Source: Klebsiella quasivariicola (lineage in GTDB: Bacteria; Pseudomonadota; Gammaproteobacteria; Enterobacterales; Enterobacteriaceae). From it: a stretch of 64,000 nucleotides of DNA. The stretch spans positions 2,480,001 through 2,544,000 of the forward strand of contig NZ_CP022823.1 of assembly GCF_002269255.1 (NCBI RefSeq), read 5' to 3'. Position 1 is the first letter of the stretch; each line of letters begins with the position of its first letter. A model generated the notes under the pieces. That model did not search any database. It was not told the DNA's origin and saw only the letters and a program-made list of their open reading frames with translations. The position numbers and the translations under genes were made by a program. This document shows positions 50,859 to 60,318 of the stretch, piece after piece.

Positions 50859-52364
50859 TCAGGCTGCCGCGGTTTCGCGTGCTTTAATGTCGGCGCTGTC
50901 GTCCTGAGTCATACGATTCAGTTTCGGCGCCGTCAGCAGCATCAGGACGGCGATAACCGCAGTGACGATACCAATCTGCAGGAATACGTGACCGTACACT
51001 TCCAGCGACACCAGCGGATCGGTAACATTCTCCGGGACCGCCATCAGGTTAGCGATTTTACCGGCGATGATCGCCGCACCTGCCGTGGTGAGGAACCAGC
51101 TACCCATAATGAAGCCCATCAAACGCTGAGGAACCAGCTGAGCGACCATCGCCAGGCCGAGGCCGGAAATCATCAGTTCACCGATAGACTGCAGCGCGTA
51201 GCTCAGAATCAGCCAGTTCACCGAGACGATACCGGCGTCGCTGGCGAACTTCGCTCCTAAAGGCAGGACGAGGAACGCGCCAGAGCACAGTACCATACCG
51301 ATAGCAAACTTATGCGGCATCGGCAGGCGATCACCCATCTTGTTGTAGATGGCGGCCAGAATCGGGCTACCAATCATGATCCAGAACGGGTTCAGCGCCT
51401 GATATTGTTCCGGCTCGAAGGCGAGTCCGAGGATCGAGTGCTCCACGTTACGGATGGCGAAGAAGTTCAGGGACGTCGGCATCTGGCTGTACAGTACGAA
51501 GAAGACAATCGCTTCTACCATCAGCAGGAAGGCGACGATCATTTTACGACGCGGGGCGCCTTTCAGGCCCATGGTTTCTTTGGCGAAAATCACGACGATA
51601 CCCAGCGCGACGACGCCCAGCACCATACGTGCGATACCCTGATTGTGCAGCAGCCAGGTGGCGATGGCGACCAGCACCACTACGCCAGCGATGGTCGCCA
51701 GCAGTTTGCCCATGTGTACCGGGGCAAAGTCCGGTTTGGAGCCGTACTGTTTTACCCATTTCTGGCAGAAGGCAAAGTTAATAATCGTGATCACCATCCC
51801 CACTACGCTGAGGGCAAACGCCACGCTCCAGCCGAAACGAGCGGCCAGCCACGGGGTTGCGAGCATAGAGAAGAACGAACCGATGTTGATGGACATGTAG
51901 TACATGGTGAATGCACCGTCCAGACGCGGGTCGTTTTTGTCATAGCAGGTCGAAAGCAGGGAAGACGGGTTGGCTTTAAACAGGCCGTTACCGACGGCGA
52001 TGGTCGCCATACCCATATAGACGATGGCAGCATCATGGCCGGACCAGGCCACCAGCGCATAGCCGATGGCCAGCACGATAGCACCCAGCATGATGACACG
52101 TTTGGTGCCCAGCACTTTATCGCCGAGCCAGCCGCCAATAGCAACCAGGCCGTAGACCAGCGCGCTAAAAGAAGAGAACAGAGTAATGGAATCCGCTTCC
52201 GACATACCCAGCTGTTTTACCAGGTAAACGGCCATGATCCCTTGCAGGCCGTAATAACCAAAACGCTCCCACAACTCGATCGAGAAAATGAGATAGAACG
52301 CGCGTGGTTGTTTGAAAGCGTTCAGACTCACGCTTTCTGCTGGTTTATTGTTTGCAGTAGACAC
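50859..52364 (-). CDS. dtpA: Dipeptide/tripeptide permease DtpA (POT family)
   Basis: This 501-residue proton-coupled peptide importer has fourteen helices. The POT signature ELWERFGYYGLQGIMAVYL carries the ExxERFxYY motif at helix 1, and GDKVLGTKRVI follows. It is also called TppB; E. coli tppB responds to OmpR and FNR. Position next to gstA and nth matches E. coli. Confidence 0.96.
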   Translation of the reverse strand: MSTANNKPAESVSLNAFKQPRAFYLIFSIELWERFGYYGLQGIMAVYLVKQLGMSEADSITLFSSFSALVYGLVAIGGWLGDKVLGTKRVIMLGAIVLAIGYALVAWSGHDAAIVYMGMATIAVGNGLFKANPSSLLSTCYDKNDPRLDGAFTMYYMSINIGSFFSMLATPWLAARFGWSVAFALSVVGMVITIINFAFCQKWVKQYGSKPDFAPVHMGKLLATIAGVVVLVAIATWLLHNQGIARMVLGVVALGIVVIFAKETMGLKGAPRRKMIVAFLLMVEAIVFFVLYSQMPTSLNFFAIRNVEHSILGLAFEPEQYQALNPFWIMIGSPILAAIYNKMGDRLPMPHKFAIGMVLCSGAFLVLPLGAKFASDAGIVSVNWLILSYALQSIGELMISGLGLAMVAQLVPQRLMGFIMGSWFLTTAGAAIIAGKIANLMAVPENVTDPLVSLEVYGHVFLQIGIVTAVIAVLMLLTAPKLNRMTQDDSADIKARETAAA

Positions 52365-52530
52365 ATATACCTCTTTTTTTACATCCCATATTTACTGGGG
52401 GGTGTTCGGGGCGCAATCTCGTTGGACCGCCGCCTTTATAGTTATTCTTGGAGGGAAAACGGCAAGTAATGTTCACTATCCTGGCGCATCAGGCAAGGCT
52501 TTTGTAATAATCTGTTACACATATTGTAGG

Positions 52531-52539
52531 TGGTATAAT
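52531..52539 (+). promoter_or_regulatory. Extended -10 promoter element on the plus strand
   Basis: TGGTATAAT is a consensus extended -10. No good -35 lies 17 bases upstream. It would start a transcript near 52546, running away from dtpA towards the end of nth, with no protein frame downstream. Confidence 0.35.
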
Positions 52540-52922
52540 GCTCCGGACATATGAATGTTATCCAGAGTTAAATTTCACCGTTTCGCTATCGATGATATTT
52601 TTATCTTAATCCTCAGCGCAGGTGTGGCGAAAAGGCGATATATTCTACTGATTAAGCGAAATGGTAGTGATATGGACCATTATCCTAAAAAATAATGGGT
52701 AATTATCCTGGTAAACTTTGTCCACCCATTGTAATCCCTGACTTTTATTTTCAATTTTGCAACAACAGATCAACAATAAGTTGCGAGTATGATCTCGATC
52801 ACAAATGTATAGAAATTTTGCGTTGAGAAAAAAAGAAAGAACTGACTGTTCGTTATATAGCCGGATTATTAGCCATAATACGCCGGGTTTTATGGTGTTA
52901 ACGGCGGGTTAAATGCATAAAT

Positions 52923-52956
52923 CCGAGCCATAACTCAGGGTTAGGTAATGGCTCGG
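52923..52956 (-). terminator. Hairpin after nth (end of the rsx operon)
   Basis: CCGAGCCAT and ATGGCTCGG form a 9-bp stem with a 16-base loop, about 10 bp past the nth stop. The following T content is modest. Confidence 0.5.
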
Positions 52957-52965
52957 CAGCAGAGA

Positions 52966-53601
52966 TCAGGCGTAGACTTTCTCTTTAAATTCACAAAGGT
53001 CTTCTATCAGGCAGGAGCCGCAGCGCGGCTTGCGGGCGATGCAGGTATAACGTCCGTGCAGAATAAGCCAGTGATGACAGTCGACCTTAAACTCGGCGGG
53101 TACCACTTTCAGAAGCTTCTCTTCCACCTGCTCAACGTTTTTCCCCGGGGCGAACTGTGTGCGGTTACACACGCGGAAAATGTGAGTATCTACGGCAATC
53201 GTCGGCCAGCCAAACGCGGTATTCAGCACCACGTTTGCGGTTTTACGACCCACGCCAGGCAGGGCCTCCAGTGCCGCTCTGTCCTCCGGCACTTCGCCGT
53301 TGTGCTGTTCAAGCAGGATCCGACAGGTTTTGATGACGTTTTCTGCCTTGCTGTTAAACAGACCAATGGTCTTAATATAGGATTTAACGCCCTCTACACC
53401 CAACGCCAGCATCGCTGCGGGCGTATTCGCCACCGGATATAGCTTTGCTGTTGCTTTGTTGACGCTGACGTCGGTGGCCTGCGCCGAGAGCAGAACGGCG
53501 ATCAGCAGCTCGAACGGGGAGCTGAAGTGCAGCTCCGTGGTGGGGTGGGGATCGTTTTCCCGCAGCCTGGTGAGGATCGCCAGGCGTTTGGCTTTGTTCA
53601 T
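52966..53601 (-). CDS. nth: Endonuclease III
   Basis: This 211-residue DNA glycosylase/AP lyase removes oxidised pyrimidines. Catalytic K120 lies in the helix-hairpin-helix (LPGVGRKTANVVL), with D138 in AVDTH. The 4Fe-4S cysteines are C187, C194, C197 and C203. It is one base after rsxE and the last gene of the rsx unit. Confidence 0.97.
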   Translation of the reverse strand: MNKAKRLAILTRLRENDPHPTTELHFSSPFELLIAVLLSAQATDVSVNKATAKLYPVANTPAAMLALGVEGVKSYIKTIGLFNSKAENVIKTCRILLEQHNGEVPEDRAALEALPGVGRKTANVVLNTAFGWPTIAVDTHIFRVCNRTQFAPGKNVEQVEEKLLKVVPAEFKVDCHHWLILHGRYTCIARKPRCGSCLIEDLCEFKEKVYA

Positions 53602-53602
53602 A

Positions 53603-54301
53603 TTACGCTTTCCCTGTCACATCAGACGGGGCGACAGAGCCGGCACGGGCCGCCTGCGCCTTTCGCTGCTTGCTACGTTCATCGATGAGATATTTTACCG
53701 CCAGCATCATACCGAGGCCAATAAAGGCGCCTGGCGGCAGCATAGCCAGCAGGAAGGGGGTATCCGTATGGAAAACCTCGATGCGCAGCACCTTAGCCCA
53801 GCTGCCAAGCAGACTGTCGGCGCCGTCAAACAGCGTGCCGTTGCCAAGGATCTCGCGCAGGGAGCCCAGCACAAACATCGCGCAGGTGGCGCCCATGCCG
53901 ATAGAGAAGCCATCCAGCGCCGACAGCGCCGGCCCTTTTTTAGCGGCAAAGGCTTCGGCGCGGCCCACCACGATACAGTTGGTGACGATAAGCGGGATGA
54001 AAATCCCCAGCGACTGGTAGAGGCCGAAGGCATAGGCGTTGATCAGCATCTGCACGACGCTCACCACCGAGGCGATGATCATGACATAGATGGGGATCCG
54101 GATCTCCGCCGGGGTCCAGCGGCGCAGGCTGGAGATGGTCAGGTTGGTCAGGGTTAACACCAGGGTGGTGGCCAGGCCCAGCCCGAGAGCGTTGGTAGCG
54201 GTCGAGGTGACCGCCAGCAGCGGACACATGCCTAACAGCTGAACCAGGGCGGAGTTATTTTTCCACAGGCCCTGGACGATGACGTCTTTAACTTCGCTCA
54301 T
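53603..54301 (-). CDS. rsxE: Electron transport complex subunit RsxE
   Basis: This 232-residue membrane protein has six helices, a paralogue of RsxA (RnfE/NqrD family) with LVQLLGMCPLLAVTSTATNAL. It forms part of the complex that uses NADH to reduce the SoxR iron-sulfur cluster and switch off the oxidative response. It lies two bases after rsxG. Confidence 0.95.
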   Translation of the reverse strand: MSEVKDVIVQGLWKNNSALVQLLGMCPLLAVTSTATNALGLGLATTLVLTLTNLTISSLRRWTPAEIRIPIYVMIIASVVSVVQMLINAYAFGLYQSLGIFIPLIVTNCIVVGRAEAFAAKKGPALSALDGFSIGMGATCAMFVLGSLREILGNGTLFDGADSLLGSWAKVLRIEVFHTDTPFLLAMLPPGAFIGLGMMLAVKYLIDERSKQRKAQAARAGSVAPSDVTGKA

Positions 54302-54303
54302 GG

Positions 54304-54924
54304 TTACTCTCCACAGGCGGTGAATTCAGGAAGTTGCTCAGGCAGCGTTTGTGCATACAGGCCTGCGCGCTTAACGGCATTGACCACCGCCCGGGGAGTG
54401 ATGGTGGCCCCGGTGAATTGGTCAAAATCGCCGCCGTCTTTTTTAACCGCCCAGTGGCTGTCGCCCTGGCCGTGAATGACTTTCCCGGCAAAATGCGTGA
54501 TCCAGTCCGACAGGCGAAGCTCGATTTTATCGCCAAGACCTGGCGTTTCATGATGCTCGGTCACGCGGGTGCCGAGGACGGTGCCGCTGAAATCGGCGGC
54601 AACCAGCAACTGTATCGCCCCGGAATAGCCATCCGGCGCGGTGGTTTCCATGACCGCGCCGATCGGCTGGTCGTTATTTTTGGCAATCCACACCTTATGC
54701 TGACCTTTCCCCAGCGCCGGGGCGCTGACCAGATAGCAGCTCTTGAGCAGATCGTTATTATAGCGGTCGGCAGGTAAGACCTGGTCGAATAATGCTTTCT
54801 GCTGCAGGGCCGCCTGCTGATCGATAGTGCTTTTGGTCAGCTCATTGATCGCCGCCGTCAGCCCGGTGGAGCCGGCGGCAAACAGCGCCAGCGTGACACC
54901 GTGTTTACGCATTGTTTTTAACAT
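54304..54924 (-). CDS. rsxG: Electron transport complex subunit RsxG
   Basis: This is a 206-residue protein with one N-terminal membrane helix. Its periplasmic flavin domain has T174 in TGAT, the site of covalent FMN. The second of two adjacent ATGs gives the E. coli length. TEHHETPGLGDKIELRLSDW is a family hallmark. Confidence 0.95.
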   Translation of the reverse strand: MLKTMRKHGVTLALFAAGSTGLTAAINELTKSTIDQQAALQQKALFDQVLPADRYNNDLLKSCYLVSAPALGKGQHKVWIAKNNDQPIGAVMETTAPDGYSGAIQLLVAADFSGTVLGTRVTEHHETPGLGDKIELRLSDWITHFAGKVIHGQGDSHWAVKKDGGDFDQFTGATITPRAVVNAVKRAGLYAQTLPEQLPEFTACGE

Positions 54925-54933
54925 CATCGCTCC

Positions 54934-55986
54934 TCAACGGTGGCCATACACGCGGGGGCGTGTGTAGTAATCGATCAGTGGAACGGTAATATTCGCCAGC
55001 AGAACGGCAAATGCCACGCCGTCCGGGTAACCGCCGAAGCTGCGAATAAGCCAGACCAGCAGGCCGGCGAGGGCGCCAAAGATCAGGCGGCCGCGGTTGG
55101 TTGTTGAGGCTGTCACCGGGTCGGTCAGGATAAAGAAGGCGCCAAGCATGGTCGCCCCGGAGAGCAAATGCATCTGTGGTGAGGCCAGGCTCTGCGGCGA
55201 GAAAAACCAGCCGAGAGCGGCGCACAGGCCGAGGCTAACAAGGAAGCTGACCGGGATATGCCAGCGGATCGCCTTCTGCCACAGCAGGAACAGGCCGCCC
55301 ACCAGCCAGGCGATATTGACCCACTGCCAGCCCAGACCTGCCAGTACCCCGCCGTAAACCGGCAACTGTAACACCTGCTGGACGCTATGTCCGGCATGCA
55401 GAGAGGTTTTAAAGGTATCCAGCGGGGTGGCCTGGCTGACGCCATCAATACCCAGCCGCAGGCTACTCATGTCGCCCCCGGCGGCGGTATGGCCGGTGAA
55501 GATCATCTGCAGCGCATCGCTGAACGCCGGGATATGGGCGGCAATCTCATACGAAGGCAGCCAGGAGGTCATCTGCACCGGGAACGAGATCAGCAGCACG
55601 ACATAGCCGATCATCGCCGGGTTAAACGGGTTATGGCCTAATCCACCGTACAGCTGCTTGGCGATCACCACGGCAAAGGCAGTGCCGAGCACCACCATCC
55701 ACCAGGGAGCCAGCGGCGGAATACTCACCGCCAGCAACAGGCCGGTGAGCAGGGCGGAGTTATCCTTCAGGGTCGCCACAATATGCTGCTTACGCAGTTT
55801 AAGGATAGCGGCTTCCGTCGCCCAGGCCGTCAGGGCGGCGAGGACGATCTGCAGGACGGTGCCCCAGCCGAAAAACCAGGTCTGGACCACGATGCCAGGC
55901 ACGGCGGCGAGCAGCACCAGCAGCATAATGCGCGAGGTCTGCCGCTGGTTATGGGTATAAGGGGAGCTTGCGATTCTAAAAACCAT
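54934..55986 (-). CDS. rsxD: Electron transport complex subunit RsxD
   Basis: This 350-residue protein has about nine helices. T187 in SQAT fits the S(x)AT flavinylation motif. NPFNPAMIGYVVLLISFP is a family signature. It is immediately downstream of rsxC. Confidence 0.95.
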   Translation of the reverse strand: MVFRIASSPYTHNQRQTSRIMLLVLLAAVPGIVVQTWFFGWGTVLQIVLAALTAWATEAAILKLRKQHIVATLKDNSALLTGLLLAVSIPPLAPWWMVVLGTAFAVVIAKQLYGGLGHNPFNPAMIGYVVLLISFPVQMTSWLPSYEIAAHIPAFSDALQMIFTGHTAAGGDMSSLRLGIDGVSQATPLDTFKTSLHAGHSVQQVLQLPVYGGVLAGLGWQWVNIAWLVGGLFLLWQKAIRWHIPVSFLVSLGLCAALGWFFSPQSLASPQMHLLSGATMLGAFFILTDPVTASTTNRGRLIFGALAGLLVWLIRSFGGYPDGVAFAVLLANITVPLIDYYTRPRVYGHR

Positions 55987-58140
55987 TTATTCCTCGTTAA
56001 CGGCCTGCTGTGTTGCTTTACGCGCCTGAACGCGGGCGATCGCGGCGGCGACAGCCGCTTTGCGTGGGTCGTCATTGGCTGCGGCTGACGCGATCTCCGC
56101 CTGGGCTGCCTGTTGCTTACGCGCTTTGGCACGGGCAATGGCCGCTTCCACCGCGGCTTTACGCGGATCGACCGGTTCGGTCGCCGGAGCGTCCACCGGT
56201 GCGGCCTGCTGCTCGGCTTTACGCGCTTTGGCGCGGGCAATAGCCGCTTCCACCGCGGCTTTACGTGGATCGACCGGTTCGGTCGCCGGAGCGTCCACCG
56301 GTGCGGCCTGCTGCTCGGCCTTACGCGCTTTAGCGCGGGCAATAGCCGCTTCCACCGCGGTTTTACGCGGATCGACGGTGTCGGTCACCGGAGCGTCCAC
56401 CGGCGCGGCCTGCTGCTCGACTTTACGCGCTTTGGCGCGGGCAATAGCAGCTTCCACCGCGGCTTTACGCGGATCGACGGTGTCTGTCACTGGAGCGTCC
56501 ACCGGCGCGGCCTGCTGCTGCGCTTTGCGCGCCCGAGCTTCAGCCTTACGCGCTTCACGAGCGGCAATCGCCTCGCTGTTGTCCGGTTTGGCGCCAGCCT
56601 GGATAACGATCGGTTGCGCGGCGTCACGCTGCTTGTCACGTACCCGGGCCAGGGCGGCGTTAATCGCCTCCTGATCTTTGGCGGCAGGCTGAACGGCAGC
56701 TTTTTTATGCCGTTCGGCGCGGGCCGCTTTCTCGCGCTCCAGGCGCGCTTGTCGGGCTTCGAATCGTGCTTTGGCCTCCGCGGCGCGCTGCTCTTCCTGA
56801 CGAATCGCGCTGATCTCGGCTTTTTCCTGACGGAAGTACTGCACCAGCGGAATATTGCTTGGGCAAACCCAGGCGCAGGCGCCACATTCGATACAGTCCG
56901 CCAGGTTGTGGGCGGTGGCTTTATCGTGCTGCTGGCCTTTGCTGAACCAGTACAGCTGCTGCGGTAGCAGATCGGCCGGGCAGGCGTCGGCGCAGGCGCT
57001 ACAGCGAATGCAGCCTTTCTCTTCCTGCGGCTCGCCCATCTCGCTGGCGGAAGGCGCCAGCAGGCAGTTGGTTATCTTCACCACCGGAACATCCAGCCAC
57101 GGCAGGGTAAAGCCCATCAGCGGGCCGCCCATGATCACCATCGGTTCGGCGCTGGCGCAAAAGCCGGCGTCATCCAGCAGATGGCGCACCGGCGTGCCAA
57201 GGCGCGCCCAGACGTTGCCCGGACGGGTCACCGCCTCACCGGTGAGGGTGACCACGCGCTCTGTTAACGGTTCGCCGTCTATGACAGCGCGTTTTACCGC
57301 GTAGGCCGTACCGACGTTCTGCATCAGCACGCCAATATCCGACGAACGGCCGCCGTGCGGCACTTGCTTGCCGGTGAGAATTTGAGTCAGCTGCTTGGCG
57401 CCACCGGAGGGGTATTTGGTAGGGATCACCCGCAGCGAGATACCATGGGCGTCGCAGAGCACCGCCCGCAGCATTGAGATGGCCTGCGGCTTGTTGTCTT
57501 CAATACCGATCAGCACTTCGTCCGGCTGCAGAATATGAGCGAGGATACGGATCCCCTCGACAATCTGCGCCGCGCAGTCCTGCATCAGGCGGTCGTCCGC
57601 CGTGATATAAGGCTCACACTCAGCGGCGTTAATGATCAGCGTTTTGATTTTATCCCCGCCGCCGCGCAGTTTGCTGCCGGTAGGGAAGCCGGCGCCGCCG
57701 AGGCCCGCGACGCCAAACTGATGAATACGTTCGATAAGTGCTTCACGCGTCCGGGTCTGATAGTCGCTCCAGCCGTCGCGTTCGATCCAGCGATCTTCGC
57801 CGTCGGCGTCAATAATGACGCTCATCTCCGCCAGCGCTGACGGATGGGCGGTGGTGTGCGGGGCGATGGCGGCAATGGTGCCGGAGGTCGGGGCATGAAC
57901 GGGGAGCATTCTGCCCCAGCCGCGAGTCAATGGCTGGCCGCGCAGCACCCGATCGCCCACCTTGACGCACAGTTCGCCCTCGGCGCCAATGTGCTGCTTC
58001 AATGGAATAACAAGACGCTGCGGCAGCGATACCTGGCGCAGCGGGGTGCCGTTAGACTGGGTTTTCATTTCCGGGGGATGAATACCGCCGTTAAAATCCC
58101 AGACTTTATCTTTTCGGAAAGCGGAAAATAACTTAAACAT
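55987..58140 (-). CDS. rsxC: Electron transport complex subunit RsxC, with long repeat tail
   Basis: This is a 717-residue NADH-oxidising subunit. It has an N-terminal barrel-sandwich region, an NADH/FMN-binding region with GVAGLGGAGFPTGSKL, and two 4Fe-4S motifs (CIRCSACADACP and CIECGACAWVCP). A highly charged Ala/Lys/Arg tail contains four 34-residue repeats. The start MFKLFSAFRK overlaps rsxB by eight bases; the longer frame lies inside rsxB. Tail length varies widely in the family. Confidence 0.95.
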   Translation of the reverse strand: MFKLFSAFRKDKVWDFNGGIHPPEMKTQSNGTPLRQVSLPQRLVIPLKQHIGAEGELCVKVGDRVLRGQPLTRGWGRMLPVHAPTSGTIAAIAPHTTAHPSALAEMSVIIDADGEDRWIERDGWSDYQTRTREALIERIHQFGVAGLGGAGFPTGSKLRGGGDKIKTLIINAAECEPYITADDRLMQDCAAQIVEGIRILAHILQPDEVLIGIEDNKPQAISMLRAVLCDAHGISLRVIPTKYPSGGAKQLTQILTGKQVPHGGRSSDIGVLMQNVGTAYAVKRAVIDGEPLTERVVTLTGEAVTRPGNVWARLGTPVRHLLDDAGFCASAEPMVIMGGPLMGFTLPWLDVPVVKITNCLLAPSASEMGEPQEEKGCIRCSACADACPADLLPQQLYWFSKGQQHDKATAHNLADCIECGACAWVCPSNIPLVQYFRQEKAEISAIRQEEQRAAEAKARFEARQARLEREKAARAERHKKAAVQPAAKDQEAINAALARVRDKQRDAAQPIVIQAGAKPDNSEAIAAREARKAEARARKAQQQAAPVDAPVTDTVDPRKAAVEAAIARAKARKVEQQAAPVDAPVTDTVDPRKTAVEAAIARAKARKAEQQAAPVDAPATEPVDPRKAAVEAAIARAKARKAEQQAAPVDAPATEPVDPRKAAVEAAIARAKARKQQAAQAEIASAAANDDPRKAAVAAAIARVQARKATQQAVNEE
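56110..56517 (-). repeat. Four 102-bp tandem repeats in rsxC
   Basis: The anchor GCGGCCTGCTG recurs at 56201, 56303, 56405 and 56507, exactly 102 bp apart. Each unit encodes 34 residues starting QQAAPVDAP and ending AIARAKARK. Differences are few (VTDT or ATEP). Copy changes keep the frame. Confidence 0.92.
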
Positions 58141-58711
58141 GTTGTTCCACAGGAATATTTCGCACCGGGATCGCATGCAGATCCCATTTCCAGGTTTCCG
58201 GGGTCGTCGCCACCGGAACGAGTGATATGCACTGGGTCGGGCAGGGGGCCACACACAGATTGCAGCCGGTGCACAGGTCGCTCATCACGGTATGCATGGC
58301 GCGGGTCGCGCCAACTATGGCATCCACCGGACACGCCTGGATACATTTGGTACAGCCAATACAGTTCGGCTCGTCTATCACCGCGAGCATGCGAACCGGC
58401 TCCGCCTCGTGCTCGTCGCCGTCGACTGGCTGCGGATCGACGTTCAGTAAGGCGGCTATTTTTAACATCACCGCTTCCCCACCCGGGGCGCAGCGGTTAA
58501 TTTTTTCCCCCTGGGCACCGACCGCTTCCGCATAGGGGCGGCAGCCAGGATAGCCACACTGCCCACACTGGCTCTGCGGCAACAGCTCATCAATTTTTTC
58601 TACTACCGGATCATCCTGCACCGCGAAACGGCGGGAGGCATACCCCAGTATTAAGCCGAAAATCAGCCCCAACAGGCTGATGGCGATCACGGCTATCCAG
58701 ACTGCGCTCAT
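58133..58711 (-). CDS. rsxB: Electron transport complex subunit RsxB (ferredoxin)
   Basis: This 192-residue protein has one N-terminal helix, a CGQCGYPGC motif for one cluster, and two ferredoxin motifs (CIGCTKCIQACP and CTGCNLCVAPCP). It passes electrons from RsxC. Its ATG shares a base with the rsxA stop (TAATG). Confidence 0.96.
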   Translation of the reverse strand: MSAVWIAVIAISLLGLIFGLILGYASRRFAVQDDPVVEKIDELLPQSQCGQCGYPGCRPYAEAVGAQGEKINRCAPGGEAVMLKIAALLNVDPQPVDGDEHEAEPVRMLAVIDEPNCIGCTKCIQACPVDAIVGATRAMHTVMSDLCTGCNLCVAPCPTQCISLVPVATTPETWKWDLHAIPVRNIPVEQHV

Positions 58712-59292
58712 TACAACTTCACCAAACCACTAAAGCCCATAAAGGCGAGAGACATTAAACCGGCGGTAACCAGGGCGATGGCGTTCCCGCGAAACGGCGC
58801 GGGTACATCGGCCACCACCAGACGTTCGCGGATCGCCGCGAACAGTACCATCACCAGCGAGAAGCCGACGGCGGCGGCAAAGCCGTACAACGCGGACTGC
58901 AGGAAATTGTGGCCCAGATTGATATTCAGCAAAGCCACCCCGAGCACCGCGCAGTTGGTGGTGATAAGTGGCAAAAAGATCCCCAACAGGCGATAGAGCG
59001 CCGGACTGGTTTTACGTACCACCATCTCAGTGAACTGGACCACCACCGCAATAACCAGAATAAAAGCCAGGGTGCGTAAATAGACCAGGTTTAGCGGGAT
59101 AAGGATCCAGGTATCAATCAGCCAGGCGCAAATAGAGGCCAGGGTCATCACGAAGGTGGTGGCAAGCCCCATCCCCATTGCGGTTTCCAGCTTTTTGGAA
59201 ACCCCCATAAACGGGCACAGACCAAGAAACTTCACCAGAACGAAGTTATTGACCAGGACTGTACCAATAAAGAGCAGTAAATAATCAGCCAT
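58711..59292 (-). CDS. rsxA: Electron transport complex subunit RsxA
   Basis: This 193-residue protein has six helices and is nearly identical to E. coli RsxA (VNNFVLVKFLGLCPFMGVSK). The second of two adjacent ATGs gives that length. It is the first of the rsxABCDGE-nth genes and lies 78 bp after ydgK. Confidence 0.96.
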   Translation of the reverse strand: MADYLLLFIGTVLVNNFVLVKFLGLCPFMGVSKKLETAMGMGLATTFVMTLASICAWLIDTWILIPLNLVYLRTLAFILVIAVVVQFTEMVVRKTSPALYRLLGIFLPLITTNCAVLGVALLNINLGHNFLQSALYGFAAAVGFSLVMVLFAAIRERLVVADVPAPFRGNAIALVTAGLMSLAFMGFSGLVKL

Positions 59293-59370
59293 CATGCGAC
59301 CTGAAACGAAAAAAAGCCGCTTATTATCGAATAAATCGATACCGGCGACAACAGGTTAAGTGTGGGGTTA

Positions 59371-59811
59371 TTACGGATTAACAAAGGTCCGTTTTACCCG
59401 CTGCGAGCGGCGGAAATAGGGTGCCAGCAGCGCGGCAGCCAGCAGCGGAAACAGCAGCTGACGCAGAGCAAGTACATCTGAAACGGGAGAAAAGGCAAAA
59501 GCCTTAATCGCCAGCAGCAGAGTAATCAGCAGCCAGATAATATAGTGTTTCGGCACTACCGCCCGTCGCTTGAAAAATGCAATGGTCAGCCAGAGCGTGT
59601 AATACCACATGGCCAGGGCAAAGAGCAGCGAGGCGATCCACAGCGCCAGGTGTCCGGCGCTCATCGCATGCAGTAGCGCATAGGTCTGCGGCGACATGAG
59701 GGCATCGGCAAAAAACAGCAGCGATAACGAGGCGCTTAACAGCGCCACCAGCAACCAGGCCAGCGGTGCCAGCAGCCATCCGCCGATGCGTTCCGCAGAT
59801 TGAGACGTCAT
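59371..59811 (-). CDS. ydgK: Inner membrane protein YdgK
   Basis: This 146-residue protein has four membrane helices (DUF2569 type), with an N-terminal IGGWLLAPLAWLLVALL. It is orthologous by position to E. coli ydgK. The function is unknown. It is co-directional with rsxA. Confidence 0.9.
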   Translation of the reverse strand: MTSQSAERIGGWLLAPLAWLLVALLSASLSLLFFADALMSPQTYALLHAMSAGHLALWIASLLFALAMWYYTLWLTIAFFKRRAVVPKHYIIWLLITLLLAIKAFAFSPVSDVLALRQLLFPLLAAALLAPYFRRSQRVKRTFVNP

Positions 59812-59886
59812 GATTCTCCCCTATTCAACGCCAGTGAGTAAAAGCAGGCCGGGAAGTATAAGCAACTGGCGTGAAGGATGACAGCC

Positions 59887-60102
59887 TTACTGCACGAATC
59901 GCCAAACGGATTTAGGCACCTGGCCCACATCGAACAATTTACCGCCAGAAACCAGCTCCGCCCGGCGATGGTCGGCCGCACGATACATATTCACGATCTC
60001 TTCGGTGTCGGTCAGGGAGTAGTTAAGGTGATCAAAAAGTTTTTCAAGACTTTCCAGCGAACTGATTTTGCGGAATTTTAATAAATAGTCCAGAACGGTC
60101 AT
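59887..60102 (-). CDS. cnu: oriC-binding, H-NS-modulating protein Cnu (YdgT)
   Basis: This 71-residue Hha/YmoA-family protein begins MTVLDYLLKFRKISSLESLE. It pairs with H-NS and StpA and binds near oriC. The internal ATG is chosen by the E. coli length; the frame continues 23 codons upstream with no ribosome site. Confidence 0.95.
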   Translation of the reverse strand: MTVLDYLLKFRKISSLESLEKLFDHLNYSLTDTEEIVNMYRAADHRRAELVSGGKLFDVGQVPKSVWRFVQ

Positions 60103-60289
60103 TTTCGTATCCATTTTATAATCGGAATAATTACATTGAATATTATCAGCATTCACTAAACCTACTCTCAACCAATGGCGCCTTCTGCTGGGGCCGCATG
60201 GAATGATTCAGGATATATAAACCCATGACAAGGGGCAAAGCCAGCCTTGAAGAGTAGGGAGATGTTTAAGAATATTCTAAAACCAGACC

Positions 60290-60307
60290 GGGCGCCGAAT
60301 GGCGCCC
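60290..60307 (-). terminator. Terminator after the GH1 gene
   Basis: GGGCGCC and GGCGCCC form a 7-bp GC stem with a four-base loop, followed on the minus strand by GTCTGGTTTT. It lies 11 bp past the stop. Confidence 0.6.
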
Positions 60308-60318
60308 GCAGGAGAAGA

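Larger units (their letters stand above)
52365..52965. other. 600-bp gap between dtpA and nth
   Basis: The gap is AT-rich and has no supported protein frame. It must contain the dtpA promoter on the minus strand. A plus-strand extended -10 (TGGTATAAT, 52531-52539) is present, and a hairpin lies at the nth end. Confidence 0.6.

Noticed and set aside
51312..52469. Plus-strand open frame of 385 codons
   Set aside because: It is antisense to dtpA; it is rich in His, Gln and Asp as expected from reverse-reading a membrane protein gene.
56113..56967. Plus-strand repetitive open frame of 284 codons with Gly/Arg/Phe-rich units
   Set aside because: It only mirrors the 102-bp repeats of rsxC on the opposite strand.
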